Of a DNA stretch of 41,519 bases, positions 33,598 through 40,712 are shown piece by piece; the first letter of the stretch is position 1, and every line of letters begins with the position of its first letter. The translations under genes were made by a program, and so were the position numbers. The notes under the pieces are model-generated. The model was not told the origin of the DNA. It made no database searches and saw only the letters and a list, made by a program, of their open reading frames with translations. This DNA is from JAAXHE01 sp964551635 (lineage in GTDB: Bacteria > Latescibacterota > UBA2968 > GCA-2709665): NCBI GenBank assembly GCA_964551635.1, contig CAZKDZ010000210.1, positions 1 to 41,519 on the forward strand. Direction: 5' to 3'.

Positions 33598-33678
33598 TCA
33601 GGTGAAATATTCGATCAGCCTGGCTTTCCGGTAGGCGAAAATCTTCGATAACTCGCCCGCTACGAACAGTCGATTCAC
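33598..33678 (-). CDS. possible 26-codon small ORF
   Basis: A GTG-started frame of 26 codons (VNRLFVAGELSKIFAYRKA...) has a perfect GGAGGAG five bases upstream (33684-33690) and ends 54 bases before the enolase-superfamily start. The peptide is basic and would be helical. It is too short for family assignment. It could be a leader peptide for the downstream gene, a remnant, or chance. Confidence 0.25.
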   Translation of the reverse strand: MNRLFVAGELSKIFAYRKARLIEYFT

Positions 33679-33718
33679 CAATGCTCCTCCCGGCACGTCG
33701 TAATCGACTAAAGACAAA

Positions 33719-33791
33719 TGCCCCTGGCAGGACTCGAACCTGCGACCAACGGATTAGGAATCCGCTACTCTATCCTCTGAGCTACAGGGGC
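33719..33791 (-). tRNA. tRNA-Arg (anticodon CCU)
   Basis: This is a complete cloverleaf on the minus strand. The 7-bp acceptor stem is GCCCCTG/CAGGGGC. The D-arm contains GCTCAGAGGATAGAG. The anticodon arm is GCGGA-TTCCTAA-TCCGT with anticodon CCT, reading AGG. The T-arm is GCAGGTTCGAGTCCTGC. The discriminator is A, and the 3' CCA is not encoded. It begins 12 bases after the apt stop codon, so it is probably processed from the acylphosphatase-apt transcript. Confidence 0.97.
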
Positions 33792-33803
33792 ACATAAAAT
33801 CTG

Positions 33804-34319
33804 CTAACACGAAACAAGCGCGGTCACGTTTTCTCCCTTCAGCCTCGAGCGCCCGTCCAGCGCTGTCAGTTCGATGAGAAAGGAAATACCGAGAATCTGA
33901 CCGCCGAGTCCTTTAACCAGACGGACAGCCGCCTCCATGGTACCCCCCGTCGCCAGCAGATCATCGAGGAGAAGCACACGCTGACCGGGTACGACTGCGT
34001 CGGTATGAATTTCGATGCTGTCCGTTCCGTACTCAAGCACGTAGCTTGCCGAAGCGGTCTGCGATGGCAGTTTTCCGGATTTTCGGATCGGTACGAATCC
34101 CGCACCCAGGTCCCGGGCGACGGCGGCGCCCAGAATGAATCCCCTGGACTCGATCCCCGCCACAACGGACACGTCCTCATTCCGGTACGGCTCCGCAAGC
34201 CGCCGAACGGCAGTTTCGAGTGCCGCGGGGTCCTTCAACAGGGTTGTGATGTCTTTGAAGAGGATGCCCGGTTTCGGAAAATCGGGTATTTCACGGATGT
34301 ATTCCAACAGATTCACCAC
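33804..34319 (-). CDS. apt: adenine phosphoribosyltransferase
   Basis: This is a 171-residue Apt that converts adenine and PRPP to AMP in purine salvage. It begins IREIPDFPKPGILFKDIT, the signature start of the family. It has GIESRGFILGAAVA, then the PRPP-binding motif VLLLDDLLATGGTMEAAV. Length is normal. The start is a GTG with another GTG next to it; the ribosome site is weak. It starts 12 bases after the acylphosphatase stop and ends 12 bases before tRNA-Arg. Confidence 0.95.
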   Translation of the reverse strand: MVNLLEYIREIPDFPKPGILFKDITTLLKDPAALETAVRRLAEPYRNEDVSVVAGIESRGFILGAAVARDLGAGFVPIRKSGKLPSQTASASYVLEYGTDSIEIHTDAVVPGQRVLLLDDLLATGGTMEAAVRLVKGLGGQILGISFLIELTALDGRSRLKGENVTALVSC

Positions 34320-34331
34320 GCGCCCCGCTTT

Positions 34332-34613
34332 CTACCATCGTATCTCGAATTCGGACTCAAAACCCAAAGAAGGACGTGGCTGCGCAGATGTACTCCGGAC
34401 GTCGGCGCCCGGAGGTCCCGTGCCGACCGCATCGAGCAGGGCCGAAACGACAGAGGGTTCGCCTTCTGCCTCGAGCTCCACGCTTCCGTCGGCACAGTTG
34501 CGCACATATCCGACCAGTCACAGGTTTCGCGCAACGCGACTAACGAAGAAACGAAAACCCACTCCCTGAACAACGCCCGTTACCAGGACATGGATTCGCC
34601 GGCGGGAACTCAT
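34332..34613 (-). pseudogene. acyP: acylphosphatase with an in-frame TGA at codon 32
   Basis: The frame starts with ATG at 34613, with GAGG four bases before it and a four-base overlap (ATGA) with the upstream oxidase gene. It encodes RIHVLVTGVVQGVGFRFFVSRVARNL, then TGA (34518-34520), then LVGYVRNCADGSVELEAEGE to a TAG at 34332. Without the TGA it would be a normal-length acylphosphatase of 93 residues. The substrate-binding Arg21 and catalytic Asn39 lie on either side of the stop. The stop falls where relatives have Gly (RLGLTGYxxN), so one change of GGA to TGA explains it. No other damage is visible in the frame. Alternatives are a sequencing error, read-through, or a recent nonsense mutation. 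No SECIS resembling that of fdhA follows. Confidence 0.85.
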
Positions 34614-37477
34614 TCTTCCTCTTCGGGCGCTACCGCTTCCCACAGAATCTGAATCGGGTGCCGCGCTGTACGTCCCGTGGCATGGTGAATCTGCTGTCTG
34701 CACGACAGCCCGGCGGCAGCGATTTCCGTCTCCGGCCCCGCCTGCCGGATAACATTCAGAAGCCGGTCTTCACCCATCTTCAGAGAAATGTCATAGTGTT
34801 CCGCCTGATATCCAAATGCGCCGGCCATGCCGCAACAGGCCGAATCGATGGCCGATGCAGAGTATCCGGGCGGTAGATTCAACACGTCGAGAGAAGGATC
34901 GACACCCCAAAGCGCCTTCTGATGGCAGTGTCCGTGTACGAGTATCTCCTTCTTCAGGTCCGAAAAGGCCACCTGCAACTCGCCGCGTTCCGCCAGCAGG
35001 CTCAAATAGGACTCCAGCGTATAGCACCGTTCGGAAACCTCCCTGACACGGGTATCCGTGTTGAGTTCAGGGTAGTCGTCCGTCAACATGGAAACGCAAC
35101 TGGGTTCGAAGCCCACAATATCGTACCCCTGCGCAACGTACGCATGGAGGTGCCGTGTATTGAATGCCAGATTCTCCTTGACCTGCTCCATCAGGCCACT
35201 GGACAGGAGCGGACGGCCGCAGCACCGCTTCTCAGGAAGGATGACTTCATACCCCGCAGCCTCGAGAAAGCGTGTGGCGGAAATACCGATGTCGGGTTCA
35301 TTGAACGTGAGGTACGTGTCATTGAAAAGCACGACCTTGCGCTCACGCGGGCGTTTTTCGCGACGGGCGAACCAGTCGGTGAACGTCTGCCGGGCGAATG
35401 GGGGCAAAGCCCTTTTCGGCGCGATGCCGAGGAACCGCATTCCCGACCTCGCGAGCCCGGTACCGGCAATCCAGTTGGACAGGGGCGCCAGGGCGCATCC
35501 GACGCGGTTCAGCGTCTCGATATTGCCGAACAGCCACTCCCGCAGCGGTCTTCCGTGCTTGCCGTAGTAATGCGCGAGAAATTCGTATTTGATCTTGGCC
35601 ATGTCCACGTTTGACGGGCACTCCGACTTGCATGCCTTGCATTCCAGGCACAGGTCCAGGATCTCGAAGACCCGCTCGTCGGTCAGCCCGCCCTCGAGTC
35701 CGCCGGATATGGCGGACCGCAGCGCGTTTGCTCTTCCGCGGGTTGAATGGGCCTCGTCGAGCGTCGCCATATACGAAGGACACATCGTCCCGTGAAGTTT
35801 CTTTCTGCATGCGCCGACGCCGTTGCACATCTCCACCGCCCGATGGAATCCTCCGTCTGCCGAGAAATCGAAGTGGGTGCGCGGCTCCTGAGCCCTGTAT
35901 GCGGAACCGAACCGCAGATTCTCCGTCATCATGGGCGCGTCCACGATCTTCCCCGGATTCATCAATCCCTGCGGGTCGAAGGCGCGCTTTATTTCCCGAA
36001 ACGCACTGTACAGCGTGGAACCGAATACACGCTCATTCCAGCAGCTTCGTGCCAGTCCGTCACCGTGTTCGCCGCTCATCGCTCCGCCGTATCTCAGCAC
36101 CAGTTCCCGGACCGCCTCCGCGATCCCGCGCATTTTGGCGACGCCAGCCGCGGTTTTCAGGTTCACCATCGGTCGGATGTGGAGCAGGCCCACGCTGGCA
36201 TGCGCATAGTAGCCGGCCGTTGTATCGTACTCTTGTACGATGCGTTCGAAGTCGCGAATATAATCCGGCAGCTTTTCCGGCGAGACGGCGGAATCCTCGA
36301 CGAATGCCACCGGTTTCGTATCTCCCTTGACGCCCATCAGCAGACCCAGGCCCGACTTGCGCACATTCCAGACATCAGCCTGTTCACCTGCCGACACGGC
36401 CCGCCGGAAGCCATAGCCAAGACCATGTTCCGACATTGCGGCCTCGAGCGCGTCGAGTCGCTGCGTCAGCACCTCGAGCGAATCACCGAAATATTCCACT
36501 ATAAGTACCGCCCTGGGATCTCCTTCAACCCAGCCTCGCTGCCTGGACAGTGCGATCGAACCGCGGGTCTGCTCCAGAATCATGCGATCCACCAGCTCCA
36601 CGGCCGCCGGCCCGGTCTCGAGGATGGGTGCGACGGCAGCCATAGACTCGATCAGGTCCTCGAACTGCACGACGCCCAACACCCGGGCGCGAGGAAGCGG
36701 GATCACGCGCAGCCTGGCTTCCAGCACAGTGGCGAGGGTACCCTCGGATCCAACGATCATTCGGCACATATTGAACGGCTGCGGTCTGGAGAATTCATCG
36801 AGATTGTAGCCGCCCACACGACGCAGGATCTTCGGGTACCGACGGGAGATTTCGGACCTGTGGATCCGTGCGAGCCTCAGTACCTCGCGGTACGCCCCGC
36901 CTTCCAGGTCCGTCTGCGCAGCCTTCCCGGCGACATCCTCTTCGGACATTTCCTTCAACAGGGTGACCGTGCCATCCGCGAGGGCCACCTCGAGTTCGAG
37001 TACATGGTCGATTGTCTTACCGTAGATTACAGAATGCGCCCCCGCCGAATTGTTGCCAATCATACCCCCGATCGTCGCGCGACTGCTCGTGGCCACGTCC
37101 GGGGCGAATTGCAGACCGTACGGCTTCAGGTACGAATTCAACTCGTCCAGGACCACACCGGGCTGTACTCGCACCCATCCCTCTTCCTCGTTCAATTCCA
37201 GGATATCGTTCATGAATTTGGACAGGTCCATAATCACGCCAGGGCCTACGCTCTGTCCTGCAAGCGCCGTTCCCCCTCCGCGAGGCAATACCGGAACTCC
37301 GAATTCCCGGGCAAGCCGCAGGACTCGCAGGACGTCCTCCCGATGTCTGGGCAGAACCACCCCCAACGGTTCGATCTGATACATGCTCGCATCGGTACTG
37401 TACAGTATCCGCGAGGCCTTGTCGAATCGCACCTCGCCCGACAGTTCCCGTTCAAGCGCCGATAGCAGGGCCTTCAT
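34610..37477 (-). CDS. FAD- and Fe-S-containing oxidase (GlcD-GlcF-type fusion)
   Basis: This is a 955-residue fused oxidoreductase. Residues about 1-250 form an FAD-binding type 4 domain (PVLPRGGGTALAGQSVG, ATIGGMIGNNSAGAHS). Next is the FAD-oxidase C-terminal domain (GEHGDGLAR near its end). A ferredoxin-like part follows, with CNGVGACRKKLHGTMCPSY and CLECKACKSECPSNV. Finally there are cysteine-rich CCG domains (CCGRPLL, HCHQKAL, CCGMAGAFGY). This is the architecture of D-lactate, glycolate or D-2-hydroxyglutarate dehydrogenases such as YdiJ; the substrate is not certain. The start ATG has AGGGAG five bases upstream, and the 68-codon upstream extension runs through the promoter. It heads the oxidase-acylphosphatase-apt-tRNA unit. 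Confidence 0.93.
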   Translation of the reverse strand: MKALLSALERELSGEVRFDKASRILYSTDASMYQIEPLGVVLPRHREDVLRVLRLAREFGVPVLPRGGGTALAGQSVGPGVIMDLSKFMNDILELNEEEGWVRVQPGVVLDELNSYLKPYGLQFAPDVATSSRATIGGMIGNNSAGAHSVIYGKTIDHVLELEVALADGTVTLLKEMSEEDVAGKAAQTDLEGGAYREVLRLARIHRSEISRRYPKILRRVGGYNLDEFSRPQPFNMCRMIVGSEGTLATVLEARLRVIPLPRARVLGVVQFEDLIESMAAVAPILETGPAAVELVDRMILEQTRGSIALSRQRGWVEGDPRAVLIVEYFGDSLEVLTQRLDALEAAMSEHGLGYGFRRAVSAGEQADVWNVRKSGLGLLMGVKGDTKPVAFVEDSAVSPEKLPDYIRDFERIVQEYDTTAGYYAHASVGLLHIRPMVNLKTAAGVAKMRGIAEAVRELVLRYGGAMSGEHGDGLARSCWNERVFGSTLYSAFREIKRAFDPQGLMNPGKIVDAPMMTENLRFGSAYRAQEPRTHFDFSADGGFHRAVEMCNGVGACRKKLHGTMCPSYMATLDEAHSTRGRANALRSAISGGLEGGLTDERVFEILDLCLECKACKSECPSNVDMAKIKYEFLAHYYGKHGRPLREWLFGNIETLNRVGCALAPLSNWIAGTGLARSGMRFLGIAPKRALPPFARQTFTDWFARREKRPRERKVVLFNDTYLTFNEPDIGISATRFLEAAGYEVILPEKRCCGRPLLSSGLMEQVKENLAFNTRHLHAYVAQGYDIVGFEPSCVSMLTDDYPELNTDTRVREVSERCYTLESYLSLLAERGELQVAFSDLKKEILVHGHCHQKALWGVDPSLDVLNLPPGYSASAIDSACCGMAGAFGYQAEHYDISLKMGEDRLLNVIRQAGPETEIAAAGLSCRQQIHHATGRTARHPIQILWEAVAPEEEE

Positions 37478-37597
37478 CAAATCTCCCTTGCGTCGTCCTT
37501 TGCCGCCTGCCCTGAAACACTCACTTGCGCCGGTTTGAAGCCGACCCCGCCCGCAAAACTCCTGGCGAACCGGCCATAACGGCGCGGACAAAGCGAT

Positions 37598-37626
37598 AAT
37601 GTAACCCATGCAGGCAGAAACGTCAA
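37598..37626 (-). promoter_or_regulatory. promoter of the FAD/Fe-S oxidase operon
   Basis: TTGACG (37626-37621) and TACATT (37603-37598) are 17 bases apart on the minus strand. Transcription would begin near 37591, with a leader of about 115 bases before the ATG at 37477. It is divergent to the promoter at 37666-37694. Confidence 0.62.
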
Positions 37627-37665
37627 GATCCACGATCCGGCGGGGCAAGCATTCCACGAAATCGC

Positions 37666-37694
37666 TTGACGCCCCTGCCAAATTGCGCTATCAA
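37666..37694 (+). promoter_or_regulatory. promoter of the ceramidase-like gene
   Basis: TTGACG (37666-37671) and TATCAA (37689-37694) are separated by 17 bases on the plus strand, with a start expected near 37701 and a short leader. The two divergent -35 boxes are only 39 bases apart, so a shared regulator binding between them is possible. No obvious operator palindrome was found there. Confidence 0.6.
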
Positions 37695-37736
37695 TGAACC
37701 ACTTTCTCACCTGACCCGCAACATTGGGAGATGATC

Positions 37737-38972
37737 GTGGTGGAAGCCGGCTTCGGCGAACAGGACTTCACGCCCGAAGAACCGTCAGACGGCTCTTTTC
37801 GGGTCTATGATCCGATTTCGTTCCGCGCGCTGATCCTCCGGAAAGGGGATACCAACGTCACCTTCCTGTCCGGAGATTGTTTCAGCATCGAAGAAGACTT
37901 AATGGCCCGTGTGAGAAAAAGGGTAAGCGACATTGCATGGCTGAATCCGGATCACATCCTCCCCTGCGCATCCCACGTCGGCACCACGCCCATCCTTTTT
38001 CAATCCTATGTAAGCATTCCCTGCGAGACTCTCAAATATTTCGGCAGGGAGGACTATTTCGCGGACAATATGGCGGCCTCCATCCGTGCGGCCGCCGATG
38101 CCATGGCGCCCTCCCGTGTGGGTATGGGTGCCGGTTCCGCCCCCGGCATTCTCTATAACCGGCGCTCATACGACCGGGACGGCAAACTGGTCATGAGCAA
38201 CTTCAAATTTCCCTACCCCCGTCCCGAACTCACATACGCAGAAGTGGACGACAACGTTTACGTCATCCGAATTGACGATACGGAGGGCAATCCGGTCCAC
38301 TGTGCAATCGTATTCGGCTGCCACGCCCTCTGCAGCACGGACAAATACGGGCATATTTCCGCAGATTATCCGGGCGTCGTGCGCAAGGTGGTGGAATCAG
38401 CGGGTGTGAACGCGTTGTTTCTTCCCGGCAGTATCGGAAACGTGGTGCCCGTAAGCCGCGCCGGCCGGACCTACAGGCGCGTGGGCAACAGCGTCGGGGG
38501 CGCGGCGCTCTATGCGTTGGAGCAGGCGGGCATGGGCGATTCTGATGGTCTGAGTGTGACCCAGAAAACCATTCGGGTGCCCACGTTTGCGCACGAGGAT
38601 CCCGACGCTGTCGAGGCCCAACTCAAGGCGACGTCGAACCGGTCGGACGGTCTTCAGCGATTTCAGGCCTACGGCAGCCGGCATCATGTGACGGGGAGGC
38701 GGTTTCTGGACTATACAATGACACGGGTCTCCGCGTGCGGGTTCAATATTGTCCATCTGCCGGGCGAAATCTTCGTAGAGACCGCGTCCGCGATCAGGTC
38801 GGCAGCGCGGGGTGCGCTGACTGTCGTCCTTTCGGGCCCGACCGCCGACGTCGGTTACCTGAGTACACCCCGGGCCCACAGGGAGGGGGGCATGGAACCA
38901 AGATATGCAGGGCTTGCGGTGGATGGCGAGAGACTGGTCCGTGCCGCCGCCTGCAATCTCGTGGCCGATTGA
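37737..38972 (+). CDS. neutral/alkaline ceramidase-like protein
   Basis: This is a 411-residue protein related to the neutral/alkaline ceramidase fold. It begins AGFGEQDFTP. It has FLSGDCFSIEEDL, then CASHVGTTP where true ceramidases have a zinc-binding SHTHSGP-type motif, then GCHALCSTDKYGHISADYPG, and FLPGSIGNVVPV in place of the nucleophile loop. The second histidine of the SHTHSGP motif is replaced by Gly, so the activity may differ from ceramide hydrolysis. No signal peptide is seen, so it is probably cytoplasmic. An ATG at 37731 directly abuts GGGAG with no spacing. The GTG at 37737 is six bases from it and is preferred. A DegT aminotransferase gene follows 152 bases later. Confidence 0.75.
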   Translation: MVEAGFGEQDFTPEEPSDGSFRVYDPISFRALILRKGDTNVTFLSGDCFSIEEDLMARVRKRVSDIAWLNPDHILPCASHVGTTPILFQSYVSIPCETLKYFGREDYFADNMAASIRAAADAMAPSRVGMGAGSAPGILYNRRSYDRDGKLVMSNFKFPYPRPELTYAEVDDNVYVIRIDDTEGNPVHCAIVFGCHALCSTDKYGHISADYPGVVRKVVESAGVNALFLPGSIGNVVPVSRAGRTYRRVGNSVGGAALYALEQAGMGDSDGLSVTQKTIRVPTFAHEDPDAVEAQLKATSNRSDGLQRFQAYGSRHHVTGRRFLDYTMTRVSACGFNIVHLPGEIFVETASAIRSAARGALTVVLSGPTADVGYLSTPRAHREGGMEPRYAGLAVDGERLVRAAACNLVAD

Positions 38973-39124
38973 GTAATTCCTGCCGGAGCGGCCAGTTTCC
39001 GACGTCGTGCGTGTTTTCAGCTCGTGCCCCGGTCGTTCCGGCGTCAGGCGTCATTCAAGATTTCAGGGTCCGGCGACAGGGCCGGCAATGAAGGGAAGAA
39101 CACGGTCTTTTTACAGGAGGACCG

Positions 39125-40372
39125 ATGCCGAATGTGAAATCCTCAAACCGGCTGGCGGTGGACGGGGGCTCGCCCGTTCGCGATCGGGTCAGGAACCCGT
39201 GGCCTTCCTGGCCCGTCAATACCGAGTCGGAGTGGAAACGGGAAATCGAGCCGGCGCTTCGGGAAGTCTACCTTGAGAAGACTGAGGGGCTTCCGGCAAG
39301 CAGGAGCGACCGGTTCGGCGATGCGTTCGCGGCCTATTGCGGTGCCGGTTACGGCCTGATGATGCCGCACGGCACCGACGCGATTTCCGCATCCATAGCG
39401 GGAGCGCTCGATCTCGACGGCCTCCGGGAGGGCGGCGAAATCATCATTCCGAACTATACCTTTATCGCTACGGCCAGCGCCGCCCTTTCGGTGCGTTGCA
39501 GGCTGGCGCTGGTGGATATCGACCCGGTGAGTTATACGCTCGACCCGAATGCGGTACAGGCGGCCATAACCGATCGGACAGCCGGCATTCTTCCCGTGCA
39601 TATGGGGGGGCACCCCGCCGATATGGACGCCCTGAACGCCATCGCCGAGAAACATGGCCTGGTGGTCGTTGAAGATGCCGCTCAGGCCCACGGCGCCGAA
39701 CACAACGGGCGGAGAGTCGGCCCGCTCGGCGACGTGGGTGCCTACAGCTTTCAATCGAGCAAGAACCTGACGGCCGGCGAAGGGGGCTGTCTCGTCACCA
39801 ACCATCCGCACATCTACGAACGAGCGTGCGCGTTCAGGGACGTCGGCAGGCGCCCCGGCGGCGAACGGTGGGAATACCCGCGGCACGGATGGAACTACAG
39901 GACGTCCGAATACCTCGCGTGCCTCCTTCTGGTCAGGCTCGGGAGCCTTCAGCTTCAGACCGAGATTCGAAGCAGCAACGCGGCCTATCTGACCGGGGAA
40001 CTGCGAAGAATCGGCGGCGTCACCCCGCCCGCGACAAGGCCCTGGGTCACGCTGCACGGGTACCATCTCTACATGACGCGCTACGACCCGGACCAATTCG
40101 GCGGTCGAAGCAGAGACGAATTCGTCGCGGCCCTGACTGCGGAAGGCATCGACTGTACGCCCGGTTACCGCCGCCCGCTCACGGACGAGGGCGCCCTGAA
40201 GAGTGTCTCGCACGAATATCCCGATACCGTCCGCAGGCTGCCGTGTCCGAACGCGGAATCCGTGTGCAGGCACAGCGTATGGTTCTATCAATCCATGCTC
40301 CTGGGCACCCGGGACGACCTGGACGACATTGTAGAAGCCGTGGACAAGATCAAACTTGCGTTTACCCGCTGA
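39125..40372 (+). CDS. DegT/DnrJ/EryC1-family aminotransferase
   Basis: This is a 415-residue PLP enzyme of the sugar aminotransferase family. Family landmarks are MMPHGTDAISASI, the IIPNYTFIATASA segment, VVVEDAAQAHGAEHNG (Asp binding the PLP ring), and the Schiff-base lysine in SFQSSKNLTAGEGG. The N-terminus LAVDGGSPVRD is typical of the branch found beside sugar-utilisation genes. It may aminate a keto-sugar. AGGAGG lies four bases before the ATG. It follows the ceramidase-like gene on the same strand and may share its promoter. Confidence 0.93.
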   Translation: MPNVKSSNRLAVDGGSPVRDRVRNPWPSWPVNTESEWKREIEPALREVYLEKTEGLPASRSDRFGDAFAAYCGAGYGLMMPHGTDAISASIAGALDLDGLREGGEIIIPNYTFIATASAALSVRCRLALVDIDPVSYTLDPNAVQAAITDRTAGILPVHMGGHPADMDALNAIAEKHGLVVVEDAAQAHGAEHNGRRVGPLGDVGAYSFQSSKNLTAGEGGCLVTNHPHIYERACAFRDVGRRPGGERWEYPRHGWNYRTSEYLACLLLVRLGSLQLQTEIRSSNAAYLTGELRRIGGVTPPATRPWVTLHGYHLYMTRYDPDQFGGRSRDEFVAALTAEGIDCTPGYRRPLTDEGALKSVSHEYPDTVRRLPCPNAESVCRHSVWFYQSMLLGTRDDLDDIVEAVDKIKLAFTR

Positions 40373-40712
40373 CTCCCTGAGTTGCAGACGACACCGGAAC
40401 CTGCAACATTTCAATTCCCCCGATTACCTGACGGACGGTGAACATCGGGCCCCGCCATACCTTCCATCCCCTTACAATGACCCTGCGCATGGCAACGGTT
40501 CCGCATTGCCGCGTACTCCCTGCGGAGGTGGCCGCCGCCATCGTCGACTACCCTTTCCGTTGACGTCATGCCGTCCGAAATCCGCGGATGAACCCGGCAG
40601 GTGACGAGGGCGTTTCTCGATGCGGGGGCGGACAATGAGACGGGTCGCCCCCTCGAGGAGGGCGACCCCGTCGCACGCGTTTCGCATGAGGAAGTATACG
40701 GAACGCCGGCTT
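40373..40712. other. intergenic region with a GC-rich stem-loop
   Basis: No gene is supported in this gap between convergent genes; the frames that cross it lack motifs and ribosome sites. It contains a strong hairpin: GGGTCGCCC (40642-40650) pairs with GGGCGACCC (40660-40668) around a CCTCGAGG-type palindrome. There is no T-run on either side, so it may be a rho-dependent or stabilising 3' structure for the arsS-like transcript. Confidence 0.5.

Noticed and set aside
32473..33651. A 392-codon plus-strand frame opposite the enolase-superfamily gene
   Set aside because: Shadow frame; the opposite strand has all metal ligands of the superfamily.
34518..34520. TGA in the acylphosphatase as a second selenocysteine codon
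   Set aside because: The position is a glycine in relatives, not a cysteine. The following bases form at best a five-pair stem with a large loop and no GGUCU-like tip.
34518..34520. UGA read as glycine by a variant genetic code
   Set aside because: TGA is the natural stop of many intact genes here, for example fdhA, lptA, ruvX and mltG, and read-through would extend all of them.
35747..37465. A 572-codon plus-strand open frame opposite the FAD/Fe-S oxidase gene
   Set aside because: It is a long antisense frame produced by GC-rich codon bias. It has no domain motif or ribosome site, while the opposite strand encodes a clear multi-domain enzyme.
39143..40414. A 423-codon minus-strand open frame opposite the DegT aminotransferase
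   Set aside because: The protein is arginine-rich with no recognisable motif and mirrors the real gene, which has a perfect ribosome site and PLP lysine motif.
40642..40668. GC-rich hairpin as a rho-independent terminator of the arsS-like gene
   Set aside because: The stem is strong but no T-run follows in either direction, so it is listed only as a stem-loop in the intergenic entry.
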